This document shows positions 17,367 to 25,523 of a stretch of DNA of 64,000 nucleotides, in pieces. Location of the stretch: assembly GCF_016278775.1 (NCBI RefSeq), contig NZ_JADQBF010000004.1:62001-126000 (forward strand), written 5' to 3'. The stretch's first letter is position 1. Every line of letters starts with the position of its first letter. Origin of the DNA: Demequina sp. Lineage in GTDB: Bacteria; Actinomycetota; Actinomycetes; Actinomycetales; Demequinaceae. The notes beneath the pieces are model-generated. The model was not told where the DNA came from. It searched no databases and saw only the letters and a list, made by a program, of their open reading frames with translations. The translations under genes were made by a program, and so were the position numbers.

Positions 17367-18257
17367 ATGGCCGAGCGGAGGGTGTTCGCGCGCGAGCGGT
17401 GGACCCCTCGCCGGATTGCGGGCTTTGCCGTGCGCTTCGCCGCGCTCCAACTGCGCTCCCTGGTGTTCGCGGCCGTCATCTTTGCCGCCATCGCCGTCAC
17501 GAGCGTCGTCTCCCTGCCCCTTGCCAGGTACGACGCCCTGCTGATCATCGGCGTGGCACTGACGCTTGGACTGTGGTGGGCTGGCTGGGAATCCGGCCGC
17601 GAGGTGGCGGTGATCTGCGCCTTTCACCTGCTGGGCCTCACGATGGAGGTCTTCAAGGTGCACGCCGGGTCGTGGGACTACCCGGAGAGCGCATTCACCA
17701 AGGTCGCTGGCGTGCCGCTGTACGCGGGCTTCATGTACGCGGCGGTGGGCTCGTACATCGTCCAGGCGTGGCGGCGGCTCGAGTTGCGCGTCACCCACTA
17801 CCGCCCGTTGCCGCTGACCCTGTTGGCGGTCGCGGCGTACCTCAACTTCTTCACGCACCACTGGATCTGGGACGTGCGGTGGCTCATCGCCGCCCTGTTC
17901 GTAGTGGAGATGCGCCGCACGATGGTGCACTTCACGGTGGGCAGGCGTCGCTACTTCATGCCGCTCGCTGCGGCGTTCGTGGCGATCGGCTTTGCGCTGT
18001 GGATCGCGGAGAATGCCGCGACGTTCTTGGGCGCGTGGCAATACCCCAACCAGGCAGAGATCTGGGAGGCGGTGCACGTGGGCAAGTTCGGATCGTGGTC
18101 CCTGCTCGTGTCTCTCAGCTTTGTGCTGGTGGCGACCGTCAAGCGCTACGAGGGCGAGTTGTACGGCGTGCGCGGGCAGCGTCCCGCCGTTCAGGTCGAG
18201 CCCCCGGCGCCACACGGCCTGCTACAACCGGGCGCGGCCGACGCAGATCCGGCCTAA
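17367..18257 (+). CDS. DUF817 family integral membrane protein
   Basis: A 296-residue membrane protein with about seven or eight hydrophobic helices. The conserved features I recall for DUF817 are present: EVFKVHAGSWDYPE (about 92-105), the HHWIWDVRW region near 168-176, and WIAENAATFLGAWQYPNQ (about 212-229). Function of the family is unknown. The ATG at 17367 is preceded by CACAAT and six bases, another leaderless-type start. It converges with the metallo-hydrolase gene, only 2 bp apart. Confidence 0.85.
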   Translation: MAERRVFARERWTPRRIAGFAVRFAALQLRSLVFAAVIFAAIAVTSVVSLPLARYDALLIIGVALTLGLWWAGWESGREVAVICAFHLLGLTMEVFKVHAGSWDYPESAFTKVAGVPLYAGFMYAAVGSYIVQAWRRLELRVTHYRPLPLTLLAVAAYLNFFTHHWIWDVRWLIAALFVVEMRRTMVHFTVGRRRYFMPLAAAFVAIGFALWIAENAATFLGAWQYPNQAEIWEAVHVGKFGSWSLLVSLSFVLVATVKRYEGELYGVRGQRPAVQVEPPAPHGLLQPGAADADPA

Positions 18258-18259
18258 CG

Positions 18260-19015
18260 TCACACGTGCGTTTTCACGCCTCGCGGTAGATCCACCACCC
18301 GACCGCCTAGGCCACGTCGCTCAAGCCCCGCCACGGCGTCGGCGCGCAACTCGGTGAAGTGCGCCCAGCCATCGACGTGGACGGGCACGACGGTGGCGTC
18401 AGGCCACATCGCAGCCACCCGTGAGGCGCGGGAGGCGTCGAGCGTGAGTGGCGCGGTGCCCCGGTTGATGACTTTGGCCGACCCCATGCAGAGCAGGGCC
18501 AAGCCCACGTCAGGATGGTCGGCGGCGATGCGACCCGCCACGGCCACCGAGGAGTTGTCGCCCGAGAAGTAGACGGTGGGCCACCCCTGGGCGCGCAGGA
18601 TGAAGCCGATGACGGGGCCAAGTACGGGGGCGAGGGCGCGCGGACCGTGTTGAGCGTGGACCGCCGTCACCGTCACATCTGCTTCGCCAACGACCACGCG
18701 AGTGTCGCCAGGCTTCATCCCCACCAGACCAGGCACGCGCTTGGCGCCCTTCGCCGTGGTGAGCGCGAGCGCCGCGTCCAGGGCGACCGCTCGTCCGGCG
18801 TCGTCAAGGTTGTCGGGGTGGTGGTCGTGAGAGACCAGCGCGAGGTCCACGGGCCCCAACTCCGCGGCGCTCACCGCTGGCCCTTCCGTCTTGGTCAGGC
18901 CGCTGCCATGGCGACCAGGGGGATCGAACGTCGGATCGGTGACGATGGTGAGTCCCGCGTAGCGCATCGCCACCGTCGGGCCGCCAACCAGGGTGAGTGT
19001 CACTGGAGAGGTCAT
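18260..19015 (-). CDS. Metallo-beta-lactamase-fold hydrolase (UlaG-like)
   Basis: A 251-residue MBL-fold protein. The metal-binding signature SHDHHPDNLD (His63, His65, His66) follows the typical N-terminal strand with TDPTFD; later HAQHGP and the VYFSGDNSS strand supply further ligands, and VPVHVDGWAHF lies near the end. Proteins of this group hydrolyse lactone or phosphodiester bonds; the substrate here is unknown. I start at ATG 19013-19015 (MTSPVTLTLVGG); upstream in-frame residues are not typical of the family. It is divergent from the phosphatase gene. Confidence 0.82.
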   Translation of the reverse strand: MTSPVTLTLVGGPTVAMRYAGLTIVTDPTFDPPGRHGSGLTKTEGPAVSAAELGPVDLALVSHDHHPDNLDDAGRAVALDAALALTTAKGAKRVPGLVGMKPGDTRVVVGEADVTVTAVHAQHGPRALAPVLGPVIGFILRAQGWPTVYFSGDNSSVAVAGRIAADHPDVGLALLCMGSAKVINRGTAPLTLDASRASRVAAMWPDATVVPVHVDGWAHFTELRADAVAGLERRGLGGRVVDLPRGVKTHV

Positions 19016-19083
19016 GCGTCGATCCTGGCACAACGCTCGCTGGCTGGCGGGTGCGCGCTGGCTGGCACGTGCTGGCCGGCATT

Positions 19084-19098
19084 TAGGGTGGACGCATG
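19084..19098 (+). promoter_or_regulatory. Leaderless promoter of the tyrosine phosphatase gene
   Basis: TAGGGT (19084-19089), six bases, ATG at 19096, no ribosome binding site. Confidence 0.6.
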
Positions 19099-19644
19099 AC
19101 TGAGCGCGCGAAGGTCCTGATGGTCTGCACCGGCAACATCTGCCGCTCCCCCGCCATGCATTACTTGGCTGCACGCGAGTGGGCCGAGGCGGCCGACGTC
19201 ACGTCGGCTGGCATTTCCGCAGAGGTCGGGATGGACGCCACCCCGGAGATCCGCCGGTCGGCTACATCGCATGGAGTCACCTTCCCCCGTCACCGGCCAA
19301 CCCAACTGACCGCGCAACTCGTGGAGCGCGCGGACCTCGTGCTGGTCGCCACCGAGCAGCATGCCCGCTGGATCGAAAGGGAGGTCGGCTACTGGCCCAA
19401 GCACATGTTCGGCCTGAAACAGGCGGCGGAACTAGCCACCAGGGCGCGGCCCCCGGAAGGCGACACCCCCGCCGAACGGCTGCGGGCCGCAGCAGGGGCG
19501 CTGCTCGTTGCCGGGCAACAGGAGCGCACCCCGCTACGCAGCCTCGATGACCCGTGGAGCCTTGACCAGGGCACCTACGACAGGGTGATGACCGAGATCG
19601 CAGACGCCGTGTCAACCCTCACCGAATGGGCCTCGCTGCGCTAG
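19096..19644 (+). CDS. Low-molecular-weight protein tyrosine phosphatase
   Basis: A 182-residue enzyme with the P-loop CTGNICRS near the N terminus (nucleophile Cys11, Arg17) and the general-acid DP motif at 152-153 (LDDPW). Such proteins dephosphorylate tyrosine kinases of polysaccharide export or act as arsenate-reductase relatives. The DP motif and absence of further redox cysteines favour the phosphatase. Start is the ATG 6 nt after TAGGGT. Its stop and that of the convergent acidic-protein gene share the palindrome ctag (19641-19644). Confidence 0.88.
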   Translation: MTERAKVLMVCTGNICRSPAMHYLAAREWAEAADVTSAGISAEVGMDATPEIRRSATSHGVTFPRHRPTQLTAQLVERADLVLVATEQHARWIEREVGYWPKHMFGLKQAAELATRARPPEGDTPAERLRAAAGALLVAGQQERTPLRSLDDPWSLDQGTYDRVMTEIADAVSTLTEWASLR

Positions 19645-19937
19645 CTCACTCCCCGAGCGTTCGGGGGAATGCGGAGGATGCCGTCGGCCCCACGTTCGGC
19701 CCGTCCCTCAAGCTCATCCGAACCGGTCGTGTGATCCTCGCGGCTTTCGGCGTCGATGTCGGGGTTGTCCTCTGACATAGCCGCTGCGTCGGACATCAAC
19801 TGCTCGTCCGGCTTGGCGGGCTCTTCGAACTCGCTGCGGCCGCGCTCCTCGCGCTCGCGCTCTACTTCTTCCGCGATGTCTTCAAGGGTCTGCGTGCCCT
19901 CCGTGACGTCCTTGTCGCTGTGCGTGGACTCGTTCAT
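19641..19937 (-). CDS. Small acidic, Glu-rich protein
   Basis: A 98-residue, highly charged protein without a membrane segment: a Glu/Arg-rich heptad-like stretch (about 16-35) suggests a short coiled coil, followed by a disordered Asp/Ser-rich tail. I chose the ATG at 19935-19937 since AAGGGAG lies about 9 nt upstream; a GTG 9 bases earlier has the purine run abutting it. I do not recognise a family. It could be a stress or packing protein; nothing in its sequence decides this. Confidence 0.6.
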   Translation of the reverse strand: MNESTHSDKDVTEGTQTLEDIAEEVEREREERGRSEFEEPAKPDEQLMSDAAAMSEDNPDIDAESREDHTTGSDELEGRAERGADGILRIPPNARGVS

Positions 19938-20073
19938 GGGTGTCACTCCCTTTCCGTATGTCCCTCGCTGGCGGAATGCCCGCCTACTAGGTGCAACAGG
20001 GGTGCGCCTGCGCGTGTTCCAATTCCCGTCCCGAACGGCCCTTACCAGGGATGACGCCGCAATGGGCGCGGTA

Positions 20074-21162
20074 CTAGATCTCTGCGCCGGAGTTGCGCAG
20101 CGTGACCGTCAAGTCGTGCGGACGCGACGCGATCGCAATCGCGTCCTCGTACGTCACGTGGCCCCCCGTGACCAGCTGGAACAGGTGCTGGTCGAAGCTC
20201 TGCATCTTGTAGTACTCGCCCTCGGTGATCAGGTCCACGATGGGCGGCTGCGTCGACGGGTCGACAATCGCCTCGGCGATGCGCCCGTTGTTGATCATGA
20301 CTTCAGCCACGAGCGCCCGGCCGGTGCCGTCCGCGCGCCGCACCAGTCGCTGCGAGATGATGCCGCGCAAGGTCTGGGAGAGCGTCGCACGCACCTGACC
20401 CTGCTCGTGCGGAGTGAAGAAGTCGACGATGCGGTTGATGGTGTCCTGAGCGTCCACGGTGTGCAGCGTGGCAAGCACGAGGTGACCGGTCTCGGCTGCG
20501 GAGAGCGCCGCGCGCACCGTCTCGATGTCACGCATCTCGCCCACGAGGATCACGTCGGGGTCCTGACGCATGGCGCCGCGCAGGGCGTTCATGAAGTCCA
20601 GGGTGTCCGAGCGCACCTCGCGCTGGCTGATGATCGCCTTCTTGTCGTTGTGCAGCACCTCGATCGGGTCCTCGATCGTGATGATGTTGACCTCGCGGTA
20701 GGTGTTGATGAGGTCGACCATCGACGCGAGCGTGGTGGTCTTGCCGGAGCCCGTTGGGCCCGTGACCAGCACCAAGCCGCGCGGCTCAAGCGCGAGGTCA
20801 GAGACCACCGGCGGAATCCCCAGCTCTTCCATCGGCTGGGCGCCAACGGCGACCCGGCGGAACACCAGGCAGTCAGTGCCGCGCGCTACGTACGCGTTGA
20901 CACGGAAGCGGCCCACTCCCGACAGGGAGAACGCGAAGTCGGCCTCGTGGATGTCGCGGAACTGCGCCACCAGGTCCTCTGGAAGCACCTGGGCCACCAT
21001 GTTGCGGGTGTCCTCGGGCTTCAGCGGCGGAACCTGCAGCTTGCGCAGGCGGCCGTCGACACGAATGCGCGGCGCAGACCCGACCTTGCAGTGGAGGTCG
21101 GAACCCCCTGTGGACGCGAGCGCGTGCAGGAGGGGTATGACGGAAACGGGCTGGTCGCTCAC
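20074..21162 (-). CDS. pilT: PilT-type twitching-motility ATPase
   Basis: A 362-residue hexameric secretion/retraction ATPase. The N-terminal domain (SDLHCKVGSAPRIRVDG, 21-37) is PilT-like. Walker A GPTGSGKT is at 135-142, followed by the Asp box EDPIEVLH, Walker B (DPDVILVGEMRD) and the His box (TGHLVLATLHT). These match PilT more than the assembly ATPase PilB. Start is the GTG at 21160-21162 with TGGAG upstream. No pilin or assembly genes are adjacent, so it is an orphan here; other pilus-type genes in the window (37.8-39.7 kb) are of the Flp kind. Confidence 0.88.
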   Translation of the reverse strand: MSDQPVSVIPLLHALASTGGSDLHCKVGSAPRIRVDGRLRKLQVPPLKPEDTRNMVAQVLPEDLVAQFRDIHEADFAFSLSGVGRFRVNAYVARGTDCLVFRRVAVGAQPMEELGIPPVVSDLALEPRGLVLVTGPTGSGKTTTLASMVDLINTYREVNIITIEDPIEVLHNDKKAIISQREVRSDTLDFMNALRGAMRQDPDVILVGEMRDIETVRAALSAAETGHLVLATLHTVDAQDTINRIVDFFTPHEQGQVRATLSQTLRGIISQRLVRRADGTGRALVAEVMINNGRIAEAIVDPSTQPPIVDLITEGEYYKMQSFDQHLFQLVTGGHVTYEDAIAIASRPHDLTVTLRNSGAEI

Positions 21163-21315
21163 GGTTGCTCCATCGGCATCACGGCACCTTGACTTGAGAA
21201 GGCTAACGCGTCGGGCACGCGGGTGGCGCCCCAGGCTCCTACAAGGCGGGCGACATGCGTGGGCCAGCGATGTGGAATGATGGAGGGTCGCTCGAACGAA
21301 CCCCAAGGAGTCACC

Positions 21316-21390
21316 ATGAGCAAGCGCGGTCGCAAGCGCAAGACGCGCGCCAAGTCCGGCGCCAACCACGGCAAGCGTCCCAACGCTTAA
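21316..21390 (+). CDS. Ribosomal protein bL37 (24 residues)
   Basis: A tiny gene encoding 24 residues, about half of them Lys or Arg. It opens MSKRGRKRKTRAKS and ends ANHGKRPNA, which closely fits the actinobacterial bL37 (AURKAIP1/COX24-like) protein found at the mycobacterial ribosome decoding-centre side. AAGGAG (21305-21310) precedes the ATG, and a strong intrinsic terminator follows at 21425. It is transcribed alone, divergent from pilT. Confidence 0.9.
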   Translation: MSKRGRKRKTRAKSGANHGKRPNA

Positions 21391-21424
21391 TTCGTGCAGG
21401 GTCATAGGGCCCTGAGACAACAAG

Positions 21425-21452
21425 GCCCGCGTCCGTTGACGCGGGCTTTGTT
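21425..21452 (+). terminator. Intrinsic terminator after bL37
   Basis: Stem gcccgcgtc (21425-21433) and gacgcgggc (21438-21446) with loop cgtt, followed by tttgtt. A-rich bases on the 5' side pair with the T-run, so it could also stop leftward transcription of rsrA. Confidence 0.85.
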
Positions 21453-21491
21453 CGTGGGCGTGCGCTCCCTTGCGCCGCCGCGAGACTCCTG

Positions 21492-21737
21492 CTAAACGCT
21501 CTCTTCCCGAGCCATCCTGAGGGTGCTCAGCACGCGTTCGCGCAGTTGGTGGGGTGCCTTCTCGCCGTGGGCTTGCGACACCAGCAACCGGATCTTCTCG
21601 TTGATGCGGAGTTCGGCCTCGCACGGCGGGCATTCCTTGAGGTGCGCGCCAATGCGCAACAACTCCTCATCAGTCAACTCGCCGTCGATGAACTCGAACA
21701 ACCGATCCACGGCCTCTTGGCATTGCCGCTTAGTCAC
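21492..21737 (-). CDS. rsrA: Zinc-binding anti-sigma factor (RsrA type)
   Basis: An 81-residue anti-sigma factor of the redox-sensing ZAS family. It carries the H-x3-C-x2-C motif as HLKECPPC (His32, Cys36, Cys39), plus an N-terminal cysteine in KRQCQEAV. Under thiol oxidation such proteins form a disulfide, lose zinc and release their sigma factor. Start ATG lies behind a GGAGG site, and it follows sigR by 72 bp, the classical sigR-rsrA pair. Confidence 0.9.
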   Translation of the reverse strand: MTKRQCQEAVDRLFEFIDGELTDEELLRIGAHLKECPPCEAELRINEKIRLLVSQAHGEKAPHQLRERVLSTLRMAREESV

Positions 21738-21809
21738 GTGTCACCTCCCCAACCGACGCACCGTACGCGCTCCATTGCGCTGCGGACATCCTCTGAATTG
21801 CCTTCACCA

Positions 21810-22388
21810 CTAGGACCCCGCCCTGTGGTCATAGATGCCGTGCTCTGCCGCGTACTCGCGCAGCTTCTCGCGCAGCAGCCGACGCCCGCGGTGCAGGCGA
21901 GACATCACGGTTCCCACTGGGGTGTCCATGATCTCGGCGATCTCTTTGTAGGCGAAGCCTTCGACGTCGCTCAAGTACACGGCCATGCGGAAGTCTTCGG
22001 ACAGTTCGGCGAGCGCGTTGCGCACCTGGTCGTCTCCGATGCTGTCGAGCGCGGTCTGCTCGGCCGATGCGAGCCCGGAGGACTGGTGGGTGGCGGCGGA
22101 GGCCAACTGCCAATCCTCGACGTTGTCTGCATCGGTGCGCTTCGGTTCGCGCTGCTTCTTGCGATACGTGTTGATGAAGGCGTTGGTCTGGATGCGGTAC
22201 AGCCACGCCTTGAGGTTGGTGCCGGGGGTGAACTTGTCTTGAGCGGCGAAGGCCTTGGCGTAGGTTTCCTGCACCAGATCCTCAGCGTCGGCGCCGTTGC
22301 GCGTCATTCTGAGCGCGGCGGCATACAACTGGTCCATGAAGGCCAGTGCATCGGTTTCGAAGTCGAATTCTTCGGTGTTGGTGGTCAT
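21810..22388 (-). CDS. sigR: ECF sigma factor SigR/SigH (disulfide-stress)
   Basis: A 192-residue group 4 sigma factor. Region 2 ([31 protein letters not shown], here cited only by its ends) is followed by a linker and region 4 ([20 protein letters not shown] and [14 protein letters not shown]). The TYAKAF and DNVEDW segments are typical of actinobacterial SigR/SigH, which directs thioredoxin, mycothiol and ribosome-associated genes. I start at ATG 22386-22388 with TAGGCT 8 nt upstream. RsrA is the next gene, and aroA lies close on the other side, a conserved neighbourhood. Confidence 0.92.
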   Translation of the reverse strand: MTTNTEEFDFETDALAFMDQLYAAALRMTRNGADAEDLVQETYAKAFAAQDKFTPGTNLKAWLYRIQTNAFINTYRKKQREPKRTDADNVEDWQLASAATHQSSGLASAEQTALDSIGDDQVRNALAELSEDFRMAVYLSDVEGFAYKEIAEIMDTPVGTVMSRLHRGRRLLREKLREYAAEHGIYDHRAGS

Positions 22389-22563
22389 CGCCGCTGAGCC
22401 TACCGGTCGACGGTGATGGGCAGGGAATGCTCGCCGGTTCAGGCCCGTGGCCCGGCGCCGCGTCGACCTTTCCGCCAGCATCGTCATGCCTCACAGAACA
22501 CCTGATGACGCGTCCCCATTCCCCACCGTGTGCGATTGCGCGGGCATGGGTAGTCTGGGAGGC

Positions 22564-23052
22564 ATGATGCGTTCACTAGCCCGTCCACTGTTGGCCTCTT
22601 GGTTTATCTATGGAGGCATTCGCGATGCCCTCGAACCTCAAGAACGTGCGGTCGCGGCCGAACCCGTCGTGGGGCCGCTCCTCAAAGAAGCCGGCGTCGA
22701 GGTTCCCGTCGAGACCCTGGTGAGGGTCCACAGCGCCGCCACCGCCGCGACGGCCGCCGTCCTGGCGTTGTCAAGAACCCCCCGCACCGCAGGCGTGGCA
22801 CTGACCGGACTTGCGGCCGTCACGGTCGCCACCGGCGCGCCGTTCTGGCGCCTGCCAGAGGGAGACGAGAGGGACGCGGCCCTCGACCAGTTCATGAAGA
22901 ACGTCTCCTTGCTCGGCGGGGCCATGCTCGCCGCCACCGCCGGACACAGCGCGGGGCACATGAAGCGCAAGAAGGCGAGCAAGGCCAAGGCGAAGGCAAA
23001 GGCGGAGAAGGCTAAGGCCGAGGCGGCCAAGGCCGGACGCAAGCGCAAGTGA
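22564..23052 (+). CDS. DoxX-like membrane protein with Lys/Ala-rich tail
   Basis: A 162-residue protein. The first about 125 residues form a four-helix membrane domain of DoxX type (LARPLLASWFIYGGIRDAL at the start). The last 27 residues are a run of Lys-Ala repeats resembling histone-H1-like or nucleic-acid-binding tails. Start is one of two adjacent ATGs (22564, 22567); TAGTCT ends 7 nt before the first. Its TGA overlaps the GTG of aroA (GTGA), so the two are coupled. DoxX proteins are linked to thiol and oxidative stress in mycobacteria, which fits the divergent sigR-rsrA pair. Confidence 0.8.
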   Translation: MMRSLARPLLASWFIYGGIRDALEPQERAVAAEPVVGPLLKEAGVEVPVETLVRVHSAATAATAAVLALSRTPRTAGVALTGLAAVTVATGAPFWRLPEGDERDAALDQFMKNVSLLGGAMLAATAGHSAGHMKRKKASKAKAKAKAEKAKAEAAKAGRKRK

Positions 23053-24401
23053 CGGTTCCGCTCCGCCAGGGCACCGGTCCCGGCGAGGTGTGGGATGCCC
23101 CGGCGCATGCGGTGCGGCACGGCGACACGGCGCTGGACGCGACCGTGGAGGTCCCCGGTTCCAAGTCGCTGACCAATCGCTTTCTGGTGCTCGCGGCCCT
23201 CGCCGATGCCCCGGTGACGATGCGCGGCGGTCTGGTGTCGCGCGATTCGGCTCTGATGATCGAGGCGCTGCGTGCGCTGGGCGTGTCCGTGGACGTGGGC
23301 GCCGACGCGTGGACCATCACCCCAGCACCGATGCACGGGGGCGTGCACATCGACTGCGGGCTCGCTGGGACGGTCATGAGGTTTGTGCCCCCTCTCGCCT
23401 TGTTGGCTGGCCTCGCTGGCGACATCAGGCCCATCACCTTTGACGGGGATCCCGGCGCGCGCGTGCGGCCCATGTTGGCGCTCATCGATGCGCTGCGCGG
23501 CTTGGGCGCCGTCGTGGACGACGACGGGCAGGGCACCTTGCCCTTCTCCGTCACCCCGCCCACCACCGTCCCGGACGCGGTGGACGTGGACGCCTCGGCG
23601 TCGTCCCAGTTTGTGACGGCGTTGCTGCTGGTCGCCCCCAGGCTTCCCGGCGGCCTCACCGTGCGCCACGTGGGCGAGGTGTTGCCGAGCCTTCCGCACA
23701 TCGACATGACGTGCGAGACGCTGCGCTCCGCTGGCGTGCGCGTGGACCAGCCTGACGAGCGCACCTGGGTGGTTCACCCAGGCGCGCTGAGACTGGGCGA
23801 CGTGCGGGTGGAGCCGGACCTCTCCAATGCGGGGCCCTTCATGGCCGCGGCGCTGGCCGCTGGCGGCACGGTGCGCATCCCTGGCTGGCCCGCCGTCACC
23901 ACGCAGCCGGGCGCGCTGTACCCGGAGCTCTTGGAACGCATGGGAGCCACCTGCGAGCTCGAGGGCGACGTGATGACCGTGACGGGCACCGGCGAGGTGC
24001 GTGGCATCGAGGCCGACCTCTCCCCCGCCGGCGAGATCACGCCCACCATCGCTGCGCTGTGCGCTCTCGCCACGGGTCCGTCGGTGCTCACGGGCATCGG
24101 GCACCTGCGTGGCCACGAGACGGACAGGCTTGCCGCCATCGCCACGGAGGTGGCGCGCATGGGCGGCACGTGCGAGGCGGGTGCCGATGCGCTTGAGTTC
24201 GCCGGTGCCCCCACGCCCGACGCTCCTGGCGGGGGCCTCTCAGGCGCCGACCTGGAGACGTATCACGACCACCGCATGGCGACCTTCGCTGCCATCGTGG
24301 GGCTGGTGGTGCCTGGCACGCGCGTCATCAACGTGGGAACCACGGCCAAGACCATGCCCGACTTCCCGCGCCTGTGGGCGCGGATGCTCAGCGACTCCTA
24401 G
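23049..24401 (+). CDS. aroA: 3-phosphoshikimate 1-carboxyvinyltransferase (EPSP synthase)
   Basis: A 450-residue enzyme joining shikimate-3-phosphate and PEP in aromatic amino acid synthesis. Motifs seen: VPGSKSLTNRFLVLAALA near 35-52, the GLAGTVMRF loop near 107, and the C-terminal YHDHRMA motif. The GTG start at 23049 overlaps the stop of the DoxX-like gene. Relatives place aroA directly before rsgA; here a leftward oxidoreductase gene lies between. Confidence 0.96.
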   Translation: MTVPLRQGTGPGEVWDAPAHAVRHGDTALDATVEVPGSKSLTNRFLVLAALADAPVTMRGGLVSRDSALMIEALRALGVSVDVGADAWTITPAPMHGGVHIDCGLAGTVMRFVPPLALLAGLAGDIRPITFDGDPGARVRPMLALIDALRGLGAVVDDDGQGTLPFSVTPPTTVPDAVDVDASASSQFVTALLLVAPRLPGGLTVRHVGEVLPSLPHIDMTCETLRSAGVRVDQPDERTWVVHPGALRLGDVRVEPDLSNAGPFMAAALAAGGTVRIPGWPAVTTQPGALYPELLERMGATCELEGDVMTVTGTGEVRGIEADLSPAGEITPTIAALCALATGPSVLTGIGHLRGHETDRLAAIATEVARMGGTCEAGADALEFAGAPTPDAPGGGLSGADLETYHDHRMATFAAIVGLVVPGTRVINVGTTAKTMPDFPRLWARMLSDS

Positions 24402-24427
24402 CCAGCCTTTGCCCACCGTCGGCGCCG

Positions 24428-25426
24428 CTACACCTCGACCCGCACGCCCTCCTCGAAGGACCGGATGATGGCCGTCGCCAACTCGAGCGCGCGTCGTCCC
24501 TCCCTGGCGTGCACAGGCGGCTGCTCGCCTGCCCGGAAGGCCGCGACCACTGCGTCGAAGTGCCTGTCAAACGTGTACTCGAACGTGCGGGCCTCGTCGT
24601 TGAAGTAGCCGGGCTCCCACACCTGCCGCGTCTCGTCGCCGGCCGTCGACACCGTGAGCCGCTTGACGGTGTCCTCGATGATGAGCCTGCCGGCGGTGCC
24701 GTTGACCTCCACCACGTGGGCGTCTGGGTAGGCGTAGGACGAGTCGTAGGACCCGACCAGGGAGCCCACCGCGCCGGAGGCGAACTGCAGCGCCACCGCG
24801 AGCGTCGTGTACACGCCGGGGCGCGTCATGTCGGTCATCTGCGCGGCGACGGAACTGATGGGGCCGCACAACTGCTCGAGCATGTCGAGGCCGTGCACCT
24901 GGGTCTCGATGAGGTTGGCGTGGGGGCTGGTGCCAAAGTTCGGCTCGCCGCCAAAGCGCCACGTGGCGAACACGACGTCTCCCAACTCGCCAGCGTCGAT
25001 CGCCGCCTTGGCGCGCTTGACCGGTTCCGCGTAGCGGTGGTTGAGGTTGATCGCGAAGAACAGGCTCTGCTTCTCGGCCTCGGCGAGCAGCGCGTCGGCC
25101 TCGTCAAGGTCGAAGACGAGGGGCTTCTCTACCAGCAGCGGGATGCCGCGTTGGAGGAGGTGCAGCGTCGGCTCGTAGTGCGCCTCGTTGGGCAGGCAGA
25201 CGGTGACCAGGTCTGGCCGTGCCTCATCCAGCATCGTGTCCAGGTCGGTGAACGGCGTCGTGTCGAAGTCCGCCGCGCGAGCGGCCGTGCGGTCCGGGTC
25301 ACGCCCCACGATGCCCACCAGTTCGGTGTCGCGACGCCGCGACACGATTCGGGCGTGCTGGGCGCCCCAGCCTCCGGCCCCCACCACGGCGATCCTGAGA
25401 ACCTCGTTCGTCGTCACGTCGTTCAT
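24428..25426 (-). CDS. Gfo/Idh/MocA-family oxidoreductase
   Basis: A 332-residue NAD(P)-dependent dehydrogenase. The N-terminal Rossmann fold has AVVGAGGWGAQHARIV. The EKPLVFDL motif supplies the catalytic-region lysine, and the C-terminal alpha/beta domain follows. Typical substrates are sugars, inositols or derivatives; nothing here identifies one. I start at ATG 25424-25426 behind GGAGG; a reading to 25465 adds 13 unlikely residues. It is inserted head-on between aroA and rsgA and has no sugar-metabolism neighbours. Confidence 0.88.
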   Translation of the reverse strand: MNDVTTNEVLRIAVVGAGGWGAQHARIVSRRRDTELVGIVGRDPDRTAARAADFDTTPFTDLDTMLDEARPDLVTVCLPNEAHYEPTLHLLQRGIPLLVEKPLVFDLDEADALLAEAEKQSLFFAINLNHRYAEPVKRAKAAIDAGELGDVVFATWRFGGEPNFGTSPHANLIETQVHGLDMLEQLCGPISSVAAQMTDMTRPGVYTTLAVALQFASGAVGSLVGSYDSSYAYPDAHVVEVNGTAGRLIIEDTVKRLTVSTAGDETRQVWEPGYFNDEARTFEYTFDRHFDAVVAAFRAGEQPPVHAREGRRALELATAIIRSFEEGVRVEV

Positions 25427-25484
25427 CGTCGAATCCTCCGTTGCACTCGCTCGGACCATCTCCACACTAGCCGCCGGGGATCGC

Positions 25485-25523
25485 TAGTCTCTGAGCATGA
25501 CGGAATCACCGGCGGGCGCGTGA
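25485..25523 (+). promoter_or_regulatory. Leaderless 8-codon leader ORF overlapping the rsgA start
   Basis: TAGTCT (25485-25490), six bases, then an ATG (25497) opening the reading frame MTESPAGA. Its TGA (25521-25523) overlaps the rsgA start as GTGA (25520-25523). rsgA has no ribosome binding site, so ribosomes finishing the leader could restart on rsgA. Confidence 0.5.

Noticed and set aside
22638-24116. A long leftward open frame across aroA
   Set aside because: Rich in His/Arg/Gly without any domain; mirrors codon bias of aroA on the other strand.
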